DNA of 64,000 nucleotides from Omphiscola glabra (GCA_964017045.1 OZ024809.1:8641012-8705011), one strand, 5' to 3'; shown: positions 34,632 through 46,454, numbered from the stretch's first letter. The notes: a model not told the origin generated them from the sequence alone. Program-made: numbers and translations.

Positions 34632-35590
34632 ACTGACGTCCATAATGATATCCACACTGACTTTCAAAATGATACCCACACTAGCTTGCAAAATGAAATC
34701 CATACTGACTTTCACAATGATATCCACACTGACTTTCACAATGATATCCACACTGACTTTCACAATGATATCCACACTGACTTTCACAATGATATCCACA
34801 CTGACTTATACAGTGATATCCACACTGACTGCTACAATGATATCCCCACTGACTTCTACAATGATATCCCCACTGACTTTCACAATGATATCCACACTGA
34901 CTTTCACAATGATATCCACACTGACTGCTACAATGATATCCACACTGACTTCTACAATGATATCCACACTGACTTTCACAATGATATCCCCACTGACTTC
35001 TACAATGATATCCCCACTGACTTTCACAATGATATCCACACTGACTTTCACAATGATATCCACACTGACTTTCACAATGATATCCACACTGACTTTCACA
35101 ATGATATCCACACTGACTGCTACAATGATATCCACACTGACTTCTACAATGATATCCACACTGACTTTCACAATGATATCCCCACTGACTTCTACAATGA
35201 TATCCCCACTGACTTTCACAATGATATCCACACTGACTTTCACAATGATATCCACACTGACTTTCACAATGATATCCACACTGACTTTCACAATGATATC
35301 CCCACTGACTTCTACAATGATATCCCCACTGACTTTCACAATGATATCCACACTGACTTTCACAATGATATCCACACTGACTGCTACAATGATATCCACA
35401 CTGACTTCTACAATGATATCCACACTGACTTTCAAAATGATATCCACACTGACTTCTACAATGATATCCACACTGACTTTCAAAATGATATCCCTACTGA
35501 CTTCTACAATGATATCCACACTGACTTTCAAAATGATATCCCTACTGACTTCTACAATGATATCCACACTGACTTTCAAAATGATATTTA
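34632..35590. repeat. 24-bp minisatellite, about 40 copies, with higher-order pattern
   Basis: AATGATATCCACACTGACTT followed by TCAC. Variants CCCCACTG, GACTGCTAC, GACTTCTAC and TTTCAAAATG recur in order. The GACTGCTAC unit recurs at 34921, 35113 (192 bp = 8 units) and 35377 (264 bp = 11 units). Every unit keeps an EcoRV-type GATATC. Open frames on both strands are array artefacts. Confidence 0.97.
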
Positions 35591-35773
35591 GTTTGAAGTA
35601 GCCGGAAATCTAATCATTTCGGTTATCGGATTCCAACCTTGATTTCTTGATGAGTATCTCCATATTGGGGAGCAAAACATATACCCAAGCCGGAAACATA
35701 AAACCTAGCCGAAAACACATACACCAACCAAAAACATATTACACAATAGCTGAACAAATATTACCGATTCCAA

Positions 35774-36212
35774 AATATTTACTGTAACAGAAAATCTATA
35801 ATTCTAGCCCAAAACAATTGTTTACTGTAACAGAAAATCTATAATCCTAGCCCAAAACAATTGTTTATTGTAACAGAAAATCTATAATCCTAGCCCAAAA
35901 CAATTGTTTACTGTAACAGAAAATCTATAATCCTAGCCCAAAACAATTGTTTACTGTAACAGAAAATCTATAATCCTAGCCCAAAACAATTGTTTACTGT
36001 AACAGAAAATCTATAATCCTAGCCCAAAACAATTGTTTACTGTAAAAGAAAATCTATAATCCTAGCCCAAAACAAAATATTTATTGTAACAGAAAATCTA
36101 TAATTCTAGCCCAAAACAATTGTTTACTGTAACAGAAAATCTATAATCCTAGCCCAAAACAAAATATTTACTGTAACAGAAAATCTATAATCCTAGCCTA
36201 AAACAATTGTTT
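35774..36212. repeat. 43-bp tandem repeat, about 10 copies
   Basis: ACTGTAACAGAAAATCTATA, then ATCCTAGCCCAAAACAATTG. Some copies replace ATTGTTT by AAATATTT. Confidence 0.95.
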
Positions 36213-37155
36213 TAACCAACAACACATTTCCTTACCGGAAAACAGACAACCCCAGCAAAAGCTATTTACCTTAGTTAAAAAATATACTCTGTCTGGAAAT
36301 ATATACACCGACCTGAAACATATACCCTCGTGGAATAAATAAATCCTAGCCAAAAACATACACACTAACCGGAAAGCAATACCGTCATCGGAAAAATAAA
36401 CGCTAGCAACAAAGATATACCCTCCCCGAAGCTGATATCCGACACGGAAAAATATACCTCACAAGAAACATATACCCTCATGGAAAACATGTGCCCTATC
36501 CGTTAACATATACAATTTTCGGAAACATATACCATCACCGGAAAAATATACCCTAATTGGAAAAACATATCCTTAACCAAAACATACATACTGACGGGAA
36601 AAAAGATACATTAGCCGAACACATATACCCTAACTGGAAACACATACCCTCACCAGAAACGATTACCTTAGACGCCAACATATACCCTTACCCGAAACAT
36701 TTATTCTAGGCGGAAACATATACCCTAGCCGGGTAAACATAATCCACTAGACGAAAACATTTAAACTAGCCAAAACACATAACCTACCCCAAAAAGTGTA
36801 TCCTAGACGAAAGAAGTAGCTCGCTAGAAACATATACCCCAGGCGGAAACATATACCCCTTGCAGAAAACATATAACTAAGCCGAAAACAAAGAAAATTT
36901 ACAAAATCATACACCCTTTCCCGAAAACTTTTAGCCTAGCCAAATACACGTACTCTGGTCGAAAACATGGTCTTGCTGGAAGCCTATACCCTAGACCAGT
37001 GTAGTGTAGCCTTTGTATCGCAAAAAGTGAGCTATTAAGTTTTTATTTACTAACTAGTAGCTTGGAAGGGTTACTTATCAACATCTAAGTGCCTCAAGCG
37101 GCTCGCTATCCACAGGTTCCGATCCCTGCCCTAGCCGAAAGCATATACCCTAGAC
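36213..37155. repeat. Degenerate array of about 20-bp units
   Basis: GGAAACATATACCCTAGCCG-like units with heavy divergence. The array continues to about 37420 after a SPIN-like insertion. An unrelated patch at about 37010-37130 carries CAGGTTCCGATCCC, similar to a pol III B box, too isolated to call a tRNA or SINE. Confidence 0.75.
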
Positions 37156-37291
37156 TAGCGGGGGTCGCCTAAGACAATCCGAAACGCATATTTATGACAT
37201 GGCAATGAAAAATAAGTGTATGGTTGGAGGTCATCACATCATGAGGAACTGTATTAAAGGGTCGAGGCATTAGGAAGGTTGAGAACAACTG
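37156..37291 (-). mobile_element. SPIN-like hAT MITE, short form
   Basis: Read on the minus strand it starts CAGTTGTTCTCAACCTTCCT and contains CCCTTTAATACAGTTCCTCA, CAACCAT and TCTTAGGCGACCCCCGCTA, the order known from SPIN (Space Invaders) hAT elements. Flanked by exact 8-bp CCCTAGAC on both sides (37148-37155, 37292-37299). It lies in a degenerate tandem array that itself contains CCTAGAC, so the duplication is suggestive, not proof. Confidence 0.8.
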
Positions 37292-37299
37292 CCCTAGAC

Positions 37300-38029
37300 G
37301 GAAACATACCATCTAACCGAAAACATAACCTAACTGGAAACATTAACTTTAGGCGGAAACATATACCCAAGCCAAAAAACATATACTTTAGTCTAAAAGA
37401 CGTACGCGAGCCGAAAAACCAATAAACCATGGTAATAAAACAATAGAAATGAACTTTGAATCCATCTGTCTGACCGGGTCCTATCAACATCGCCGTCCTG
37501 GTTGGTCCGACGATAACATCTGTCTGGCTGGGTCCGATTGGCTCCACTGTCCGGCTGGTCAGATGTAAACACCAGATGGTACTGATTGATATATAAATAT
37601 ATAACTGATAATGTGACACCCTAACTACGTCATCAGAACAGGCAAGCGTCACCAGACGTTATCTGTCAGTACCAGGTGACAAAACTGAATATGTCACCTG
37701 TCAGTGTCCGAGGTGAGTCCAGGATTCAGAGATGAATATTTCCCTGACAAGGGTATCCATTCATCTCATTATTTTGAGATCTACTGACTTGTTTTGGCAT
37801 TTCTTAGGGATTTTTTTTTTAAAAAAAAGTTTTCTTAACACATTTTTCAACTTGATTTGTTACTTAACACATGTCTTAAAGATCTTTGTTGCAAATTTTC
37901 TAAGGTCTTGTCTGGTCTATTTGAAAATCTCTGAGCCAAATTGTCCGAGGTAATGGAATTGATTGTTGTTCTTAGTTGAAGACATTTGATTCATCTACCA
38001 TTAAGTTAACTAAGTACACGATGCATTTT
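37300..38029. other. Array remnant then unique sequence; no gene seen
   Basis: GGAAACATA-type units to about 37420, a short degenerate repeat (CTGTCTGGCTGGGTCCGAT-like) at about 37465-37560, then unique AT-rich sequence. Confidence 0.5.
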
Positions 38030-38235
38030 CTGTTGGGTAGACACTGGCTGATCTGTCGAGTACATACCAGCTTATGTCACTGTTAACCAAGTACACAATC
38101 GCTTTTATGGTTAGTACGCACTGGTTGATCTCAGTTAATTTAGTACACAAAGGCTTCGCTGATCAAAGAAAATTGAGTACACACTGACTGATCTCACATT
38201 TATTCGGGTACACACTGGCCTATATTACTGCTAAA
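38030..38235. repeat. Degenerate repeat of TACACACTGG type
   Basis: Irregularly spaced TTNAGTACACACTGGCTGAT-like blocks, about five copies. Confidence 0.5.
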
Positions 38236-38264
38236 TGTGATTTATCCAATACTTAATTTAACTT

Positions 38265-40035
38265 GGCAAATACCAAGCCTGTGAACCGCACAACTCAATA
38301 GGGGGTAGACTAGCAAATATCCAGTCTGTCAACTCAATAGGTGTTAGACTAGCAAATATCCAGTCTGTCAACTCCATAGGGGGTAGACTAGAAAATATCC
38401 AGTCTGTCAACTCAATAGGGGGTAGACTAGCAAATATCCAGTCTGTCAACTCTAAAGAAGATAGATTAGCAAATATTCAGTCTGTCAACTCTAAAGAGGA
38501 TAGACTAGCAAATATCCAGTCTGTCAACTCTAAATATGATAGACTAGCAAATATCAAGTCTATCAACTCAATAGTGGGTAGACTAGCAAATACCCAGCCT
38601 GTCAACCACACAGATGTCGACTAGCATATACCCCAACATGTCAACCACACATATGTCCACTAGCAAATACCCAGCCTGTCAACCACACAGATGTCCGCTA
38701 GCAAATACCCAGCCTGTCAACCACACAGATGTCGACTAGCAAATACCCCAGCCTGTCGACCACACAGATGTCCACTAGCAAATACCCAGCCTGTCAACCA
38801 CACAGATGTCCACTAGCAAATACCCAGCCTGTCAAACACACAGATGTCGACTAGCAAATACCCAGCCTTTCAATCACACAGATGTCGACTAGCAAATACC
38901 CAACCTGTCAACCACACAGATGTCCACTAGCAAATACCCAACCTGTCAACCACACAGATGTCCACTAGCAAATACCCAGCCTGTCAAACACACAGATGTC
39001 GACTAGCAAATACCCAGCCTTTCAATCACACAGATGTCGACTAGCAAATACCCAACCTGTCAACCACACAGATGTCCACTAGCAAATACCCAGCCTGTCA
39101 ACCACACAGATGTCCACTAGCAAATACCCAGCCTGTCAAACACACAGATGTCAACTAGCAAATACCCAGCCTGTCAACCACACAGACGTCCACTAGCAAA
39201 TACCCAGCCTTTCAACCACACAAATACCCAGCCTTTCAACCACACAAATACCCAGCCTGTCAACCACACAGATGTCGACTAGCAAATACCCTAGCCTTTC
39301 GACCACACAGATGTCCACTAGCAAATACCCAGCCTGTCAAACACACAGATGTCGACTAGCAAATACCCAGCCTGTCAAACACACAGATGTCGACTAGCAA
39401 ATACCCAGCCTTTCAATCACACAGATGTCGACTAGCAAATACCCAACCTGTCAACCACACAGATGTCCACTAGCAAATACCCAGCCTGTCAACCACACAG
39501 ATGTCCACTAGCAAATACCCAGCCTGTCAAACACACAGATGTCAACTAGCAAATACCCAGCCTGTCAACCACACAGACGTCCACTAGCAAATACCCAGCC
39601 TTTCAACCACACAAATACCCAGCCTTTCAACCACACAAATACCCAGCCTGTCAACCACACAGATGTCGACTAGCAAATACCCTAGCCTTTCGACCACACA
39701 GATGTCCACTAGCAAATACCCAGCCTGTCAAACACACAGATGTCGACTAGCAAATACCCAGCCTTTCAACTACACAGATGTACTCTAGCAAATACCCAGC
39801 CTGTCAATCACACAGATGTCGACTAGCAAATACCCAGCCTGTCAATCACACAGATGTCGACCAGCAAATTTCCAGCCTGTCAACTACTCAGATGTCAACT
39901 AGCAAATACCCAAGCCTGTCAACCACACAGATTTCGACTAGCAAATACCCAGGCAGACAACCACACAGATGTCAACTAGCAAATACCCCAGCCTGTCAAC
40001 CACACAGATGTCGACTAGCAAATACACTAGCCTGT
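38265..40035. repeat. 38-bp minisatellite, about 46 copies, two subfamilies
   Basis: Left subfamily (to about 38590): GACTAGCAAATATCCAGTCT, then GTCAACTCAATAGG. Right subfamily: GACTAGCAAATACCCAGCCT, then GTCAACCACACAGATGTC. Shortened units (CACACAAATACCCAGCC) appear at about 39220-39260 and 39610-39650, part of a duplicated block offset by 391 bp. Confidence 0.97.
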
Positions 40036-40473
40036 GCCAGATATCCTGCCGGTAATTTACGGTTCTGACGATAGGAGCGATGATAAATTCCCTGGTGGCG
40101 ACTTTGGTATTCCAGGACCGGACGACAGCCACGTGGCCGGCGTGGGCGGGGCGTGTCAGACACGCCAAGGTCGTCTGATAAGGTCACTTCGTCGTGGCTG
40201 CTCACATACACTATCATTAGTCGGTCGAGAACAATGAGAGGAACCTGACCGATACACAGAGACAAACTTGGGGAAAGTGGTCCACTCCGGGGGATGGGGC
40301 ATGGGTGGAGTGGGCTCAGGGAGTCCGGTGACGTACGGCGAGGTCAGGCGTTGAGATGTTAGTAGTGTTGAGTAAAGAGGGCAAGCCGGGGGATGGTTGG
40401 TGGTGAGATTGGGAGGGGGTTTGTAAGGGATTGGGTGGACAGAAAGGCGTAAAAAATTCAATGTATGTAAATG
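40036..40473. other. GC-richer unique stretch, no gene called
   Basis: The segment 40040-40240 is GC-rich and open on the plus strand (40034-40237, 67 residues), but no domain is recognised. It could hold an exon or regulatory DNA; neither can be shown here. Confidence 0.4.
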
Positions 40474-40637
40474 GTGTACATAAGTTATGTACATAAGTCA
40501 TGTACATAAGTCGTGTAATAAGTCATGAACATAAGTCTGTACATAAGTCATGTACAAAAGTCATGTATATAAGTCATGTACTTAAGTCATGTACATAAGT
40601 CATGTACATAAGTCATGTACATAAGTCATGTACATGC
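40474..40637. repeat. 13-bp minisatellite, about 12 copies
   Basis: TACATAAGTCATG repeats with small changes. Confidence 0.92.
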
Positions 40638-40713
40638 TGTCGAAGGGAACATAAATGTGTGTGTCCTTAAAAAGGTGGCAAGAAAAGGAAAAATACTCGT
40701 ACAAGTAAATCAT

Positions 40714-40885
40714 ACGTGTAGAACTTGTAAATGTAATGTCATCTGTGTACAACTTGTAAATGTAATGTCATCTGTGTACAATTTGACATAAAATGTCCTC
40801 TGTGTATAGCTTGTACATATATTGCCCTCACAGTACAACTTGTACATGCAATGCCATCCGAGTACAACGTGTACATGTAGCATAT
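40714..40885. repeat. 29-bp minisatellite, about 5-6 copies
   Basis: TGTGTACAACTTGTAAATGT then AATGTCATC. Units diverge to the right. Confidence 0.88.
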
Positions 40886-41004
40886 GTATGTTTCCCGAAT
40901 GTATTTTCACTGACTGACGTCAAGATAACAGTAAGAATCCGAGTACTTCTCGAGATAACAGTACCAAATTACGTTTTCCAAAGAGAGAACGAGGACAGAA
41001 GAAA

Positions 41005-41171
41005 ATGTTACAACCTGAAAGAAATGTAACAACCTGAAAGAAATGTAACAACCTGAAAGAAATGTGACTGTCTAAAAGAAATGTAGTATTGTAAGAAGAG
41101 TAGCAGACTTAAAGAAATAAAGCGGTAAAAAAAATTAACAGTCTAAAAGAATATAACAATTTTAAAATATG
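41005..41171. repeat. About 19-bp repeat of CTGAAAGAAATGTAACA type
   Basis: Three near-identical units (41010-41065) then decayed copies. Confidence 0.75.
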
Positions 41172-41408
41172 TAACAAGAAGTTCAGCTGTCCCAAGTAAC
41201 GGACAGTTCAGTTGTCCCTAGTAACGGACAGTTCAGTTGACCAAAGTAACGGACAGTTCAGTTCTCCCTAGTAACGGACAGTTCACTTGACCAAAGTAAC
41301 GGGCAGTTCAGTTGTCCCAAGTAACGGGCAGTTCAGTTGTCCTAAGTAACGGACAGTTCAGTTGTCCCAAAGTAACGGGCAGTTCAGTTGTCCCAAGTAA
41401 CGGGCATT
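41172..41408. repeat. 25-bp minisatellite, about 9-10 copies
   Basis: GTTCAGTTGTCCCAAGTAAC then GGACA or GGGCA. Confidence 0.95.
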
Positions 41409-41499
41409 TCCTTTTTTCTTCTACCTCTTGTCTTTTTGTTGTACAGGGTTTCGTGTCTTTCTTAGACATTCTTTTATCGGAATCCTGGTACAGCAGACT

Positions 41500-42145
41500 C
41501 TGGAACTCTGCCTCTCTCATTAGACTCTAGAACTCTGCCTTTTACATCAGACTTTTGAACTGTGTCCTTAACATAAGACACTACCATAATACACACGAGT
41601 CCAGAACGTTTCCTTTTACATTGGACTCTGGAACTCTGTCTTTTACATTGGACTCTGGAACTCTGTCTTTTACATTGGACTCTGGAACTCTGCCTTTTAC
41701 ATAGGACTCTGGAACTCTGCCTTTTACATTGGACTCTGGAACTCTGCCTTTTACATTGGACTCTGGAACTCTGCCTTTTACATTGGACTCTGGAACTCTG
41801 TCTTTTACATTGGACTCTGGAACTCTGTCTTTTACATTGGACTCTGGAACTCTGTCTTTTACATTGGACTCTGGAACTCTGTCTTTTACATTGGACTCTG
41901 GAACTCTGTCTTTTACATTGGACTCTGGAACTCTGTCTTTTACATTGGACTCTGGAACTCTGTCTTTTACATTGGACTCTGGAACTCTGCCTTTTACATT
42001 GGACTCTGGAACTCTGTCTTTTACATTGGACTCTGGAACTCTGCCTTTTACATTGGACTCTGGAACTCTGTCTTTTACATTGGACTCTGGAACTCTGCCT
42101 TTTACATTGGACTCTGGAACTCTGCCCTTTACATAAGAGTCCGAA
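41500..42145. repeat. 27-bp minisatellite, about 24 copies
   Basis: TTTTACATTGGACTCTGGAA then CTCTGCC or CTCTGTC. The C/T alternatives form a mosaic. The 282-residue minus frame is array sequence, not a gene. Confidence 0.97.
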
Positions 42146-42834
42146 AGTCTGCCTTGTACAACAAGAAAACAAAATGGCGTCACACAGAGACTGATAACTC
42201 AAAAAATGGCGAGCGGTAAGATAAATTTCATCTCTTTTCAATTTAGGACGCACAGCCGTCTCACGCAATACGTCATTAATTTCTGTTTTGTGGAGCAAGG
42301 GCCAGAATCCAATAAATAACACGTCCGAATTGTTTCCCCCACCTCCCGCTGAAATCTCTTTCCCCTTGAATTGATTGAAGTCGGAGAGTAGTCACCGCTG
42401 ATCTAATTCTCTCCCCTCTCCAAATCTTTATTGAAGCAGAAGAGGAGTAACTCGGTGTTGTGACGTGCCCCGCAAACTTCCGTCAACTGAAGTGATGTGG
42501 CCCACAGACGTTTACAACTGTTGTGGGCTGTACGAAAACATTGAGAACTGGGCAGTGAGAACTGAGCAGATTTTTACTATATAGACCCTACCCCTTTATT
42601 TGGGACACCCATCTTTAGGAGTGATCGTGGCCAGATAATCGGACCAAATATATGTCTCTGAGTGTGAGAATTACGATCTGGCACCTTCATGTTTTATCCG
42701 GTAAAACCAAAATCCAGGAATTATGTCATAAAGTGTCTGTATGAACATATTAGGAATGGACACATACCTTCAAGCAATAACACTCAGAAAAAGTTAAGTA
42801 GAATAAATGTTAAAACGTATTCTCAATTTGAAGA
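42146..42834. other. No gene called
   Basis: Unique sequence. Two AAATGGCG motifs occur near 42172 and 42203, resembling YY1-type promoter elements, but no transcription unit is recognised next to them. Confidence 0.4.
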
Positions 42835-43515
42835 GATATATTCTTATGCTGAAGACCTGTACTCCCGAACTAACGACCTGTTCTCTAGAACTAAACACCT
42901 GTACTTTAGAACTAAAGACCTGTGCTCTAGAACTGAAGATCTGTACTCCCGAACTGAAGACATGTTCTCTAGAACTAAATACCTGTACTTTAGAACTAAA
43001 GACCTGTACTCTAGAACTAAAGACCTGTACTTTAGAACTAAAGATCTGTACCTTATAACTAAAGACCTGTATTCTAGAACTAAAGACCTGTACTCTAGAA
43101 CTAAAGACCTGTACTCTAGAAATAAAGACCTGTACTCTAGAACTAAAGACCTGTACTCTAGAGCTCAAGACATGTACTTTAGAACTGCAGACCTGTACAT
43201 TGAGAACTGAAGAACTGTACTCCCGAACTAAAGACATGTTCTCTGTAGGTTAGAATTGAAGACATATACGCCCGAACTATAGACCTATACTCTAGAACTA
43301 AGGACCTGTACTCTAGAACTAAAGACCTTTACTCTAAAACTAAAGACATGTACTCTAGAACTAAAGACCTATACTCTACTCTAGAACTAAAGACCTATAC
43401 TCTAGAACTACAGACCTATACGCTAGAACTAAAGACATATACTCTAGAACTAAAGACCTATACTCTATAACTAAAGACATACTCTAGAATTAAAGACCTT
43501 TACTCTAGAACTAAC
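42835..43515. repeat. 21-bp minisatellite, about 31 copies
   Basis: GAACTAAAGACCTGTACTCTA, keeping XbaI-type TCTAGA in most units. The right part (from about 43200) uses CTATACTC and contains length variants. Open frames on both strands are artefacts of the period. Confidence 0.96.
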
Positions 43516-44055
43516 GCACTTGAGATTTTTTTTATTTAAAAAAAAAAAAAAATTCGTTTAGCGCAGTTATATGAAATTTAATTTCGTGAAATCAGGGCAT
43601 CATATTTGGGGGGGGGGGGGGGGTTATGGCTGTGGCGTAAGGCTGACTATTTAAAAGAAAGTGCTGTCATTGGCAGAGAGTCTATGTGCCAAGTTTTAAC
43701 TCGATTAGTTGACGGGAAACGGGTCAATTAGCCGTCCGAAGATTTTGTCACACCGGGACAGAAAGAAAGAAAGAAAGAAAAAAAGAAAGAAAGAAAGAAA
43801 GAAAGAAAAGAACAAAAGGGAAGTTAATTTACTATTTATTTAATTAAACAACCCTTAAAATCAACGTTTTTCGTATAAATCCATTATAAAATGTAATAGC
43901 GAGCGGTGGTGGTGGGGGGGGGGGGGCTGAAAATTTGACAAAACGTGCATACAAGTAAAACTCATAAGATATCCACTACTGATCAATTAGTATCTATCTT
44001 TCAGATCTCCAACAGTCGGCCTGTAAACTCTTAGAAGCTAAGAGTAAACGCAGAG
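43516..44055. other. Simple sequence and a possible retroelement 3' end
   Basis: A run near 43541-43553, G run at 43608-43623, and a block at about 43650-43760 ending in GTCACACCGGGACAG then (GAAA)n to about 43808. An arrangement of this kind is common at 3' ends of invertebrate retroelements, but the family is not identified. Another G run lies near 43913-43926. Confidence 0.4.
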
Positions 44056-44063
44056 CTTACAAG

Positions 44064-44232
44064 CAGTGGGGTAGCGAGAGGGGGGCAAGGGGGGCATCAT
44101 GCCCCGGGCGTTACTCACAAAGGGGCGCCAAATGATTATATTTTTCATATAATATTGTATGGTTTTCGAATGGGGGGGGGGCGCTAAAAAGGTATTGTGC
44201 CCCAGGCGCGAGTTAAGCTCGATACGCCACTA
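44064..44232. mobile_element. hAT-type MITE (CAGTGGNGTAGCGAG ends)
   Basis: 169 bp. Left end CAGTGGGGTAGCGAG; right end, reverse complemented, TAGTGGCGTATCGAG. The exact 8-bp direct repeat CTTACAAG flanks it (44056-44063 and 44233-44240). Internal GC-rich inverted segments (GCCCCGGGCG / GCCCCAGGCG) surround an AT-rich core. No coding capacity. Confidence 0.93.
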
Positions 44233-44604
44233 CTTACAAGAGAATGGTACATTTGGTTGGGCGAAGGATACAGTCGTCTGCAGGAGAAAGAGTGTGTGTC
44301 AAAACTTTGTCAATCTTCCCTATGCCGAAAAGCCGATCGTCTCCATCTTGTTTTTTCTTTCCTTGGTAAGATTTTCTTTTGTGTAAATTATTCTGGTAAT
44401 GCTTTGGATTCACTGTTATCGTAATTACTTGGTCTATTCAATCTAGCTTTGTAATTGTTAACTCAAAAAATATCTATTAGTCATTGAGAGTTAAAATGTC
44501 AACAAGCAGTTTAAAAAAAAAAGGATCATAGTGCCCTCTAAAAAAAAAGTTAATTAAATATGATAATACATTTCTGAAATTTAGTGTTACTGTAATCAAG
44601 TCTA

Positions 44605-45400
44605 ATGGGGGAGGAAAACTATGCGTGTATTTTGTGTTCTGATGTATTGGCATCAACTTCTCTAAGGCTCAGCAAGTTAAAGATACACTATGGTACAAAG
44701 CATCTATGCTCTACAAACAAGCTGTACGATTGCACAAATCCAGGCTTGATGTCTGAAAGCCTCCTGCGCGGTTTTAAAGGAAAATAGCTGCCGCCAAGGA
44801 ACCCCACAGCATCGGACAGGGCCGACCCTAACAATTGCGGGGCCCCATGCGAAACGGATTGCGCGGGGCTCTTTCTGGGTAGAAATAAGGATAATAAGTG
44901 ACAATTAATTTTGTATTAGAAAATAAATTCGGGGCGGGGCTTATGAAAGTGCGGGGCCCATTGCGGCCGCATAGGTTGCAATGACCTAAGGCCGGCCCTG
45001 GCATTGGAGAACAGTTGATGTTACCTCATTGCAAAGAGCAGAGATATCATATCGAATGTGCTGGGAAGTTATGTACTTGAAAAGCTAAAGGATGTTTCCC
45101 TGTCAAACTATTCTGTTAGGAGGTGAATAACGGGGATGTCTGATGACATACTGTCTCCGTTGGTCTTGAAGATTCAGAATTCGATTTTCAACCTCTTTGT
45201 GATCCAGCTTGATGAAACGACGGATGTTGCCAACTTTGCGCCTACTTACGGTGTGTATATGACAAGCATCTGGAAGCCTCGAAACCGTAACAACTGCTTA
45301 ATCAATATTTAATAAAACGGACAGATTCTTCGAGGCACATGGTATCAAATGAGAATGTGCCACTGGTGTGTGCACTGACATGTCATTGATGTGTACTGTA
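44605..45400 (+). pseudogene. Broken hAT transposase gene (BED finger, ZBED5-like)
   Basis: Remains of a hAT-superfamily transposase, or of a gene derived from one. At 44605-44700 the frame encodes a BED-type zinc finger: CILCSDVLASTSLRLSKLK then HYGTKH (Cys-x2-Cys, His-x4-His). At about 45045-45240 it encodes DIISNVLGSYVLEKLKDVSL, SNYSVRR, a TGA stop (45124), then MSDDILSPLVLKI and VIQLDETTDVANF. LDETTD is the block holding the first catalytic Asp of hAT transposases. A frame change follows, then FFEAHGIK, stop, ECATGVCTD at about 45326-45390, matching the next conserved block. Stops, a frameshift and an inserted MITE (44817-45000) make it non-functional. The RNase-H-like remainder and dimerisation domain are not seen. 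Related host genes of ZBED5 type exist in animals, so a dead host paralogue is possible. Confidence 0.85.
44817..45000. mobile_element. hAT-type MITE (CAGGGCCG ends), copy 2, inside a transposase pseudogene
   Basis: 184 bp, same family as 31362-31529: shared TTGCGGGGCCCNATGCGAAA, TAGAAAATAAATTCG, CCCATTGCGGCCGCAT and CCTAAGGCCGGCCCTG. Flanked by GCATCGGA (44809-44816) and GCATTGGA (45001-45008), an 8-bp duplication with one mismatch. Confidence 0.93.
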
Positions 45401-45624
45401 AATACAATGGTTTGAATTTGAAATACTCTTGTTGCACTCCCACGTCATGTGTTTTTTTAAGTGGAAAGTGTAAGAGAGTTTTCATACTGCGTGAATAAAT
45501 ACAGCAGTTTTTGTAAGACGCTGAACGAGACGTGAAGCCAAACCTCTCTGACGATTTTCTTATGTTCCTGTCATTAAAGGGTCGAAATATTTGAATTCTT
45601 GAATTCCATCAACGTGGGGGCTGC
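45401..45624. other. Unique spacer
   Basis: May hold further decayed transposase sequence, but no block is recognisable. Confidence 0.4.
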
Positions 45625-45975
45625 AATGACATAGATATCAGTGCTACAAGGACAATATATCTCAGTGCTGCACGGACAAGAGATATCAGTGCTGCACGGA
45701 CAAGACATATCAGTGCTGCACGGACAAGAGATATCAGTGCTGCACGGACAAGAGATATCAGTGCAGCACGGACAAGATATCTTAGTGCTACAAGGACACG
45801 ACATCTCAGTGCTACAAGGACAAGGAATCTCAGTGCTACAAGGACACGACATCTCAGTGCTAGAAGGACAAAAGATCTCAGTGCTGCACGGAAGCGATAT
45901 CACTTGGCTACACGGACAAGATATCTCAGTGCTACAAAGACAAGATATCTCAGTGCTACAAAGGCAAGAGTTCCA
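45625..45975. repeat. 24-bp minisatellite, about 14-15 copies
   Basis: TATCAGTGCTGCACGGACAA then GAGA. The right half uses CTACAAGGACACGACATC variants. Confidence 0.95.
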
Positions 45976-46454
45976 AATGTTTCATTGTCATGAAACATTG
46001 ATAGCTTTCAAATATAAAGCTCGAACTATGGCATATGTCAAGTTAGATAAGAAGAAATGTTCCCAATTCCACGGCTAAACACATACGTTGATGTTAATGA
46101 ACCGTAAGTACGTCGATGACGATATCTTTGATGTAATGAAACAACATGAATAAACTCTTAACGAAGAAATGTATCATTATTTTCATGATTTGTAAGAAAT
46201 TGAAAAAATACTTATGCTTTATCAACAACCCCCTTTTTAGAATTTATTAATTTGATAAGAGATGTGGTGGGGGTGGTGTAAACATGGTTCTTGTGAAATG
46301 TGTTGTAGCGATTTTTTGGATGGATATCACGCAGTCCTATCCAGGTATTGCAAATATGGCTATACAATCGCAGATTTACCGCGAAAAATAACATAAGAGT
46401 GGCACTGGCCAAAGCAAAGCAAGGCCTAGCGCAACAATCCCCCGGGGTAACATT
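45976..46454. other. No gene seen
   Basis: AT-rich unique sequence without a recognised feature. Confidence 0.5.

Noticed and set aside
34548..35591. 347-residue frame with a hydrophobic start followed by 8-residue repeats
   Set aside because: It starts at TTG, with no ATG before the repeats, and the opposite strand is equally open; no evidence of a signal-peptide repeat protein.
37073..37130. Possible tRNA gene or SINE head with CAGGTTCCGATCCC
   Set aside because: The A box is poor and no cloverleaf could be drawn by eye.
41474..42322. 282-residue basic repeat frame on the minus strand
   Set aside because: Read-through of the 27-bp array; three other frames through the array are also open.
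44159..44424. 75-residue plus-strand frames
   Set aside because: They begin inside a MITE and cross its boundary; no domain.
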